From positions 1-7,114 of the forward strand of contig JAHRVZ010000033.1 in the NCBI GenBank assembly GCA_019090405.1: DNA of 7,114 nucleotides. Direction: 5' to 3'. This stretch comes from Paracoccaceae bacterium. Its GTDB lineage: Bacteria > Pseudomonadota > Alphaproteobacteria > Rhodobacterales > Rhodobacteraceae. Below, piece by piece: positions 1 through 4,094 of this stretch (its first letter is position 1; the number at the start of each line of letters is the position of its first letter). Both the position numbers and the translations under genes were made by a program. The notes beneath the pieces were generated by a model that saw nothing but the letters and a program-made list of their open reading frames with translations, had not been told where the DNA came from and ran no database searches.

Positions 1-452
1 CATTTGCCATGCTGCTTAATCTGGCATCGGTTTCCGCCGCCGAGGACAAGGCGCAGCTTTGGGGCTTTATCAATCGCTATGCCCCGGATGCAACACCCGA
101 AACCCATCCCGATCTTGATGCTGCCGCAGGGTTCGCCGTGCGCTATTTCAACGATTTCGTGAAACCAACCCGCGTCTTTCGCGCGCCGACCGCCCCCGAA
201 CGCGAAGCACTGCAAGCGCTGCGTGATGCATTGGCCGCCTATGACGGGCCAATTGAGGATTCAGAACTGCAATCAGTTGTCTACGCCATTGGCCGTGACC
301 GGTTTGACCCACTTCGCGGCTGGTTCACTGCCCTTTACGAAGTCCTTCTGGGTGCCTCGACAGGTCCGCGTTTTGGTGGCTTTATCGCGCTTTACGGAGT
401 GAACGAGACAATAGCGCTGATTGATCAGGCGCTGGCTGGGGACTTAGGCTAG
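1..452 (+). CDS. lysK: Lysine--tRNA ligase, class I (C-terminal part, cut by left window edge)
   Basis: This is the last ~150 residues of a class I lysyl-tRNA synthetase, the cytoplasmic enzyme that charges tRNA(Lys) with lysine using ATP. The reading frame is open to the first base of the window, so the Met at position 9 is internal and not a start. Recognisable class I LysRS tail signatures are FAMLLNLASV near the edge, GFINRYAP, and near the end a block reading PLRGWFTALYEVLLG followed by GPRFGGFIALYG. The family is usually about 520-530 residues, so roughly 370 residues, including the Rossmann catalytic domain with its HIGH and KMSKS motifs, lie to the left. What is visible is the helical anticodon-binding region. 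Class I LysRS is typical of archaea and of many alphaproteobacteria, where it replaces the usual class II enzyme. The stop is TAG at 450-452. No clear intrinsic terminator follows. Confidence 0.92.
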   Translation, partial: FAMLLNLASVSAAEDKAQLWGFINRYAPDATPETHPDLDAAAGFAVRYFNDFVKPTRVFRAPTAPEREALQALRDALAAYDGPIEDSELQSVVYAIGRDRFDPLRGWFTALYEVLLGASTGPRFGGFIALYGVNETIALIDQALAGDLG

Positions 453-491
453 TATTCAGGCGCCGTTTCCCGCCGCACCTTATGTTCACGC

Positions 492-520
492 TTGACAGTA
501 GGCGTGTAATTTTGTTTCTG
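492..520 (+). promoter_or_regulatory. Possible sigma-70-type promoter before the NYN gene
   Basis: A perfect TTGACA -35 hexamer lies at 492-497. With a 17-bp spacer the -10 would be TTTCTG at 515-520, a poor match to TATAAT, so this is tentative. If real, transcription would start around 527, almost at the ATG at 529. The message would then be leaderless or nearly so, or translation would begin at the internal ATG at 571. Confidence 0.3.
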
Positions 521-528
521 CTTACCTC

Positions 529-1086
529 ATGGTTGTGCCGTTAATTTTGTTAGTGCTGTCTGTTGCAGGCATGGTTCTATCTGTCCTGACTTATGGACCT
601 GTTCTTAGTGACGCGCTGCTGATTTGCGTTATCAGCACCTTTGCCGCCTTCGTTCTTATTTTGGTTTCGCGGCGACGTCAGATTCGTCGATATATTGTGA
701 TTGATGGCTCAAACGTGATGCACTGGCAAAACGATCTACCTTCAATGGCTACGTTGCGGGCTGTTTTGGGCGAACTAAAGAAACAAGATTACGTTCCGGT
801 CGTCTGGTTTGACGCCAATGTCGGGTACAAGATTGGGGATCGCTATCTGGGTCCACAGCCATTGGCCAAGATGCTTGGTATTCCAGCAGAGCAGATACTT
901 GTCGCTCCCAAGGGCACTCCTGCTGATCCGCTATTGCTTGATTGCGCAGTAAAACTTCAGGCCAAAGTCGTTACAAATGATCGTTTTCGCGACTGGACTG
1001 AAACGCACCCGCAGACCAAAGTGCCGGGTTTTCTCGTGACTGGAAACGTCCATGACGACGAAGTGGTTTTGGCCGAAATCGCCTAA
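529..1086 (+). CDS. Membrane-anchored NYN/PIN-like ribonuclease domain protein (Zc3h12a-like)
   Basis: This 185-residue protein has two hydrophobic segments (about residues 2-20 and 27-46), then a basic RRRQIRR stretch, then a soluble domain from residue 55 to the end. The soluble part looks like a NYN/Zc3h12a-type member of the PIN-like nuclease fold. A first strand leads to D59-G-S-N62, a second to D95-A-N97. D133 and D138 follow in a short ADPLLLD motif, and T149-N150-D151 with D155 follow the last recognisable strand. These acidic residues are in the right order for a metal-binding nuclease site. By the positive-inside rule the basic linker puts the nuclease domain in the cytoplasm. The predicted role is metal-dependent RNA cleavage at the inner membrane; substrate and partners are unknown. 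The ATG at 529 has no visible Shine-Dalgarno sequence. The alternative ATG at 571 (residue 15) would remove most of the first helix. The gene looks less GC-rich than lysK or ybbP. Domain assignment is fairly secure; activity is inferred. Confidence 0.78.
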   Translation: MVVPLILLVLSVAGMVLSVLTYGPVLSDALLICVISTFAAFVLILVSRRRQIRRYIVIDGSNVMHWQNDLPSMATLRAVLGELKKQDYVPVVWFDANVGYKIGDRYLGPQPLAKMLGIPAEQILVAPKGTPADPLLLDCAVKLQAKVVTNDRFRDWTETHPQTKVPGFLVTGNVHDDEVVLAEIA

Positions 1087-1111
1087 GCTCAGGATGTGCC
1101 TGCTTTGCCCT

Positions 1112-1139
1112 CGTGCACACAGCCATGAAACCGTGCACA
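1112..1139. repeat. Direct repeat CGTGCACA x2 with palindromic GTGCAC cores
   Basis: Two exact copies of CGTGCACA start at 1112 and 1132, a 20-bp period (about two helical turns). Each contains the perfect palindrome GTGCAC. They lie between the stop of the NYN gene (1086) and the favoured start of the DUF3147 gene (1182). That position would suit a pair of operator half-sites on one face of the helix, but no regulator is identified. Confidence 0.35.
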
Positions 1140-1181
1140 ATGCCATTTGCCAGTTCCTGCAAAAACAGCCAAAGTCGCTTT

Positions 1182-1532
1182 ATGTGGTATTTCATCGCAA
1201 AAGCAGCACTTTCCGGCGTCATAATCGCCATCGTATCCGAAGTGGCCAAACGTCAGCCCGGTTTTGGAGCGTTGATCGCATCATTGCCTCTGATTTCGGT
1301 GATGGGGATGATCTGGCTGTGGCGTGAAAAGCCGGATGTGGCCAATATGGCAGACCATTCTGCCGCAACATTCTGGTATGTTCTGCCGTCGTTGCCGATG
1401 TTCCTGCTGATCCCAATGTTGCTAAACCGCGGCGTCGCCTTTTGGATTGCGTTGCTTGCCGGGTGCATCCTGACAATTGTGCTTTATCTGCTGATGACTT
1501 GGATTTTGGTGCGTGTCGGGCTGGATTTGTAA
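1182..1532 (+). CDS. DUF3147 family integral membrane protein
   Basis: This 116-residue protein is almost entirely membrane-embedded. It has four hydrophobic segments, at about residues 3-19, 27-46, 62-80 and 86-110. The motif GALIASLPLISVMGMIWLW after the first helix, FWYVLPSLPMFLLIPMLL, and the C-terminal LLMTWILVRVGL pattern match my memory of the DUF3147 family. That family has no established biochemical function. The frame is open upstream, with a GTG at 1113 and an ATG at 1125. I chose the ATG at 1182 because family members begin with a short M-x-Y/F-x-I-K-like leader directly before the first helix. The 23 extra residues would be Ser/Cys/Lys-rich and unlike the family. No strong Shine-Dalgarno sequence precedes 1182. 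The gene lies 95 bp downstream of the NYN gene on the same strand, so co-transcription is possible. The family call is from memory of the pattern, without a search. Confidence 0.75.
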   Translation: MWYFIAKAALSGVIIAIVSEVAKRQPGFGALIASLPLISVMGMIWLWREKPDVANMADHSAATFWYVLPSLPMFLLIPMLLNRGVAFWIALLAGCILTIVLYLLMTWILVRVGLDL

Positions 1533-1608
1533 GACAAACACAGTTTCCCAACCCTTTGGACTGCGCAAGCCTTCAGTCATGATTGAACGTTTCACAATAT
1601 GACTGGCC

Positions 1609-1644
1609 GGGCATAGTTGGTTCGCCAATCACATCCTCGTGCCC
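1609..1644 (+). other. Nested hairpin with TTCG loop in the gap after the DUF3147 gene
   Basis: GGGCA at 1609-1613 can pair with TGCCC at 1640-1644. Inside it, TTGG at 1617-1620 pairs with CCAA at 1625-1628 around a TTCG tetraloop, with one added G-T pair. There is no run of T after it, so it is not a standard intrinsic terminator. It may be an RNA structure in the leader of the next gene or chance. Confidence 0.25.
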
Positions 1645-1652
1645 TGCCTCGT

Positions 1653-1675
1653 GTTAACCACTAAAAGGCGTTAAC
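1653..1675. repeat. Paired GTTAAC palindromes upstream of the four-helix protein gene
   Basis: Two copies of the 6-bp palindrome GTTAAC sit at 1653-1658 and 1670-1675, ending 8 bp before the ATG at 1684. The TTAA cores are separated by 13 bp. Alphaproteobacterial CtrA sites have TTAA boxes 7 bp apart, so this does not fit that consensus. An AAAAGG purine tract at 1663-1668 lies between the copies, rather far (15 bp) from the start to be a good ribosome binding site. Confidence 0.3.
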
Positions 1676-1683
1676 TCTGCTTC

Positions 1684-2055
1684 ATGAAGAAATTTACGCC
1701 TATCGCTCTGCCAATACTCGGCGCTCTTTTGGCCTATGCCTTGGGTCTGACGCTGGCTTTGGGTGCACATCCTTGGTGGGCCGATAAAATCATTTTGCTC
1801 GGACTGGGACTTGGGCTGCTTCTCAGCGTCCTTCTTTGGAGCCTTCGGTTGTCCAAAGCCGTGCGTTTGGTAATCCTGACCGTGCTTAGCCTTGGCGCCT
1901 ATGCCACGGCTTATACCGGCAAGAGCCGATTTGCCGCTTCTTATGCCGAGGACGCGGTGGCCGGCCAAATGTGGTATTTTGGCTGGATTGCAACCTGCAC
2001 ATTTGTTTTGGCACTTCTGGCAGCGACAGCATGGCCTGATCGAACACAGCGTTGA
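1684..2055 (+). CDS. Hypothetical four-helix membrane protein
   Basis: This 123-residue protein is not one I recognise. It begins MKKF and has four likely transmembrane helices: about residues 7-27, 36-54 (Gly/Leu-rich), 59-77 and 97-116. A short loop with HPWWADK (29-35) lies between helices 1 and 2. A longer polar loop at 78-96 (GKSRFAASYAEDAVAGQ) lies between helices 3 and 4. The first helix follows two lysines and could be mistaken for a signal peptide, but the remaining helices argue for an integral membrane protein. No catalytic motif is evident. It lies 151 bp after the DUF3147 gene on the same strand and may have its own promoter in that gap. Smooth codon use, a conserved-looking hydrophobic pattern and a sensible start support it being real. 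Cysteine-rich frames on the opposite strand look like shadows. Confidence 0.7.
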   Translation: MKKFTPIALPILGALLAYALGLTLALGAHPWWADKIILLGLGLGLLLSVLLWSLRLSKAVRLVILTVLSLGAYATAYTGKSRFAASYAEDAVAGQMWYFGWIATCTFVLALLAATAWPDRTQR

Positions 2056-2340
2056 TCCGCGTGTATCTCTATCTATTCCGACAAACGTAACACAAACTTG
2101 GATTGTTCGACACATCCACAATTCACCACATAGTAACAAACATTCAACCTCGGCGGGAAAAAGCCAGTTTTGGCAGTGACTACACAAAAACCCTTGATTT
2201 ATATCTCCACTGCCCTCATATGCCCCCTGCGACGTTACGCTATCGACCCTACTGCTCCTCTTTTCGGCTCAGTCTTCGATCTTGCACTGACCTTGCCGAC
2301 CTGCCGCATCCCGTGGGCAGCACAATCTAGGAGAACGACG
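2056..2340 (+). promoter_or_regulatory. Long non-coding leader of the cold shock gene
   Basis: These 285 bases lie between the four-helix gene stop and the csp start, and I see no gene in them. The left part (2080-2150) is A/C-rich. From about 2240 to 2310 the plus strand is strongly pyrimidine-rich. A weak promoter candidate is TTGATT at 2194-2199, 17 bp, then CATATG at 2217-2222; the overlapping TTATAT at 2199-2204 is an alternative -10. Either would give an untranslated leader of more than 100 bases, as is common for cspA-type genes whose translation depends on mRNA structure. A hairpin sits at 2301-2320 just before the ribosome binding site. The frame upstream of the csp ATG is open from 2170, but its translation has no cold shock-like content, so I treat it as leader. 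Confidence 0.5.
2301..2320 (+). other. Hairpin immediately upstream of the csp ribosome binding site
   Basis: CTGCC at 2301-2305 pairs with GGCAG at 2316-2320. With one bulged G, CAT can pair with GTG inside it, leaving a three-base loop. The hairpin ends 8 bases before the AGGAG at 2329. It could hold the initiation region open or take part in temperature-dependent refolding; this is inferred from position only. Confidence 0.35.
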
Positions 2341-2547
2341 ATGGCTACTGGCACCGTCAAATGGTTTAACACTACTAAAGGCTTCGGCTTTATCGCGCCC
2401 GATGGCGGCAGCAAAGATGTATTCGTACATATCTCTGCTGTTGAACAGGCGGGCCTTACCGGTCTGGCCGACAACCAAAAAGTGAACTTTGACATCGAGC
2501 CTGGCCGTGATGGCCGCGAAGCTGCGATCAATATCACTCTGGCATAA
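2341..2547 (+). CDS. cspA: Cold shock protein, CspA family
   Basis: This 68-residue single-domain cold shock protein is a five-stranded OB-fold that binds single-stranded RNA/DNA and is expected to act as an RNA chaperone in the cytoplasm. It begins MATGTVKWFN. RNP1 is intact as K13-G-F-G-F-I18, and RNP2 as V27-F-V-H-I31. The remaining segment to INITLA matches the usual domain end, and the length is typical of the family (65-70). The start is well supported by AGGAG at 2329-2333, seven bases before the ATG. The gene is monocistronic: a long leader precedes it and a strong intrinsic terminator follows 17 bases after the stop. Alphaproteobacteria usually have several csp paralogues, so the symbol denotes the family and not a proven orthologue. 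Whether this copy is cold-induced cannot be read from the sequence. Confidence 0.96.
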   Translation: MATGTVKWFNTTKGFGFIAPDGGSKDVFVHISAVEQAGLTGLADNQKVNFDIEPGRDGREAAINITLA

Positions 2548-2564
2548 ACTGCTAACTTTAATAG

Positions 2565-2597
2565 GGCCGGGCATCGCAAGTTGCCCGGCCTTTTTTT
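2565..2597 (+). terminator. Rho-independent terminator of the csp gene
   Basis: A perfect 9-bp GC-rich stem, GGCCGGGCA (2565-2573) with TGCCCGGCC (2582-2590), encloses an 8-base loop and is followed directly by seven T residues (2591-2597). On the minus strand the stem is not followed by a T run, so it should act mainly on plus-strand transcripts from csp. Confidence 0.93.
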
Positions 2598-2659
2598 ATG
2601 CGCAACTGGTCCGCGCATTACTGATCCAGACAACATCCCGAACGAAACCATCAACCATT

Positions 2660-2698
2660 CTGGCCTGCGTATTCTTGTGGTTGGAAACACAGGGCCAG
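2660..2698 (-). terminator. Weak nested hairpin downstream of tesA
   Basis: CTGGCC at 2660-2665 can pair with GGCCAG at 2693-2698, and inside it TGTG (2676-2679) with CACA (2688-2691). It starts 8 bases beyond the tesA stop on the minus strand. No T run follows in that direction, so any terminator function would be weak or Rho-assisted. Confidence 0.2.
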
Positions 2699-2705
2699 GT
2701 ATTTC

Positions 2706-3347
2706 CTAACCGCCTGCCGTGACCTGTGCGATCAATTCCAGAACCGATGGTCCCATCGCTGCAACAATTAACGCGACACCTTCTGGGTTAGGGTGCAAAC
2801 CGTCATCCTGCAAATATTGCAGCATGTCAGCAGGGTTCGTTCCATCGCCTATTCCCGCCATGAAACTGGGAAACAACGCCACGCCATACGCACCCGCCAA
2901 TTCCGGAAATATACTGTCAAACGCGGTTTTATAGTCGGCCCCATAATTTGGAGGCGCCGGCATCCCGACCAACAGCGCAGGAACCCCCGCCGCCTGAGTT
3001 GCCGCAAGAATTGAATTGATGTTTTTACGCGACAATCCGGGGTCAATCCCGCGCAATAAATCATTGCCACCCAAGGCCACAATCATCGCATCAACATCCG
3101 GCGTCAACGTCCAGTCGACCCGTGCCGCGCCCCCCGTCGTCGTATCTCCGGACACGCCTGCGTTAATCAGAACCACATCTGCACCCTGTTCTGTCAACCA
3201 ACGCTGTAGTTGAGGCACGAACCCATCCTTGGGCTGCAAACCATAGCCTTGGGTCAAACTGTCCCCCAAAGCCACAATGGTGATAGGTTCCGCCGTGGCG
3301 CTAAAACCGCACCATATCAAAACTAAGCTCATTAACATCTTGCGCAT
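2706..3347 (-). CDS. tesA: Periplasmic SGNH esterase / lysophospholipase TesA-like (arylesterase)
   Basis: This SGNH/GDSL hydrolase is expected to cleave acyl-ester or thioester bonds, for example in lysophospholipids or aryl esters, in the periplasm. From the chosen start it has 213 residues. A signal peptide (MRK, then a hydrophobic run) has a likely cleavage site after A-T-A19. Block I is G28-D-S-L31 with nucleophile S30; block II is N62-A-G64 within NAGVSGDTTTGG; block III is G93-G-N-D96; block V is D182-G-L-H185, supplying the Asp and His. The full catalytic set is present. The frame extends upstream to 3425, but that would put 26 non-signal-like residues before the signal peptide and overlap ybbA. 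I prefer the ATG at 3347 (complement), which has GGAGA at 3358-3362 about ten bases upstream; Met30 is a further alternative. It is divergent from ybbA-ybbP, as in E. coli. Confidence 0.93.
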   Translation of the reverse strand: MRKMLMSLVLIWCGFSATAEPITIVALGDSLTQGYGLQPKDGFVPQLQRWLTEQGADVVLINAGVSGDTTTGGAARVDWTLTPDVDAMIVALGGNDLLRGIDPGLSRKNINSILAATQAAGVPALLVGMPAPPNYGADYKTAFDSIFPELAGAYGVALFPSFMAGIGDGTNPADMLQYLQDDGLHPNPEGVALIVAAMGPSVLELIAQVTAGG

Positions 3348-3398
3348 TGCGCCAGCGTCTCCATATCCAAAAGCAAGCAGTTCAAAGGCCTGATATTT
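3348..3398. promoter_or_regulatory. Shared tesA/ybbA divergent intergenic region
   Basis: Only 51 bp separate the two divergent starts, so both promoters must be compact, overlap each other or reach into the coding regions. I see no good -35/-10 pair on either strand. Visible signals are GGAGA (complement of 3358-3362) for tesA and AAAGG at 3384-3388 for ybbA. Confidence 0.45.
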
Positions 3399-4094
3399 AT
3401 GACCAACCAAATCCTGTCTCTTCAAGATGCCTCTTTATCCCTGAATGGCAATGCCGGACGCGTTGATATTCTCAAAGACATTACGTTGAATGTGACCAAA
3501 GGCGAGACTTTGGGCATGGTTGGCCCCTCGGGATCGGGCAAGTCTTCGCTGCTGATGTTGATGGGCGGGTTAGAGCAAGCCACCAATGGCAGCATCACCG
3601 CGCTGGGCCAGAACCTGACCGCGATGAACGAAGACGCTTTGGCCCGGTTCAGACGCGACCACATGGGCGTAGTGTTTCAGTCCTTTCACCTGATCCCGAC
3701 AATGACGGCATTGGAAAACGTCGCCACACCGCTGGAACTTGCTGGCAAGGCTGACGCATTTGACCGTGCATTGGCTGAACTGGAAACTGTCGGGCTTGGC
3801 CATCGTGCGGGGCACTATCCATCGCAATTGTCCGGCGGAGAGCAACAACGCGTAGCCCTCGCCCGCGCATCGGCCCCACGACCCGATATTTTGCTGGCGG
3901 ATGAACCTACCGGCAATCTTGACGAAGCGAACGGAGCCGTCATCATGGACCTGTTGTTCGGCCTGCGCGACCGCAACGGGGCCACTTTGGTTCTGGTCAC
4001 CCACGCCACGGAACTGGCGGCGCGCTGTGATCGAATTGTCCGGCTGCGGGATGGCCGTATTGCCGCCGACAGCCTGCAAAAGGCCGCCGAATGA
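3399..4094 (+). CDS. ybbA: ABC transporter ATP-binding protein, YbbA/LolD-like
   Basis: This 231-residue ATPase subunit of a type VII (MacB/LolD-like) ABC system hydrolyses ATP on the cytoplasmic face to drive the FtsX-like permease encoded next to it. All nucleotide-binding motifs are intact: Walker A G42-P-S-G-S-G-K48-S-S50, Q-loop Q94, signature L144-S-G-G-E-Q-Q-R151, Walker B I164-L-L-A-D168-E169, D-loop around N173-L-D175 and switch His H202. The length suits a stand-alone LolD/YbbA-type subunit. The ATG at 3399 has a modest AAAGG ten bases upstream. The last four bases overlap the permease start, so the two are almost certainly translated together. Divergence from tesA favours YbbA over LolD, whose gene normally sits with lolC/lolE. 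The substrate is not established from sequence; lipophilic molecules are a reasonable inference. Confidence 0.94.
   Translation: MTNQILSLQDASLSLNGNAGRVDILKDITLNVTKGETLGMVGPSGSGKSSLLMLMGGLEQATNGSITALGQNLTAMNEDALARFRRDHMGVVFQSFHLIPTMTALENVATPLELAGKADAFDRALAELETVGLGHRAGHYPSQLSGGEQQRVALARASAPRPDILLADEPTGNLDEANGAVIMDLLFGLRDRNGATLVLVTHATELAARCDRIVRLRDGRIAADSLQKAAE

Noticed and set aside
1113..1181. Upstream GTG/ATG starts for the DUF3147 gene
   Set aside because: The extra residues are unlike the family, and the start at 1182 leads directly into the first membrane helix as in homologues I remember.
1609..1644. Intrinsic terminator for the DUF3147 gene
   Set aside because: The hairpin exists but has only 4-5 bp stems and no following T run.
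1653..1675. CtrA binding site
   Set aside because: The TTAA boxes are 13 bp apart; the CtrA consensus needs 7.
1654..2187. Cysteine-rich 177-residue frame on the minus strand
   Set aside because: It is antisense to the four-helix gene. Its cysteines look like the complement of Ala/Gly/Leu codons, with no coherent motif or ribosome binding site.
2170..2340. In-frame extension of the csp frame to a 125-residue protein
   Set aside because: The extension has no cold shock-like sequence. The ATG at 2341 has an ideal ribosome binding site and gives the standard 68-residue family length.
3348..3425. Longer tesA start overlapping ybbA
   Set aside because: It would place 26 polar residues before an obvious signal peptide and overlap the divergent ybbA start. 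The ATG at 3347 has a plausible Shine-Dalgarno sequence.
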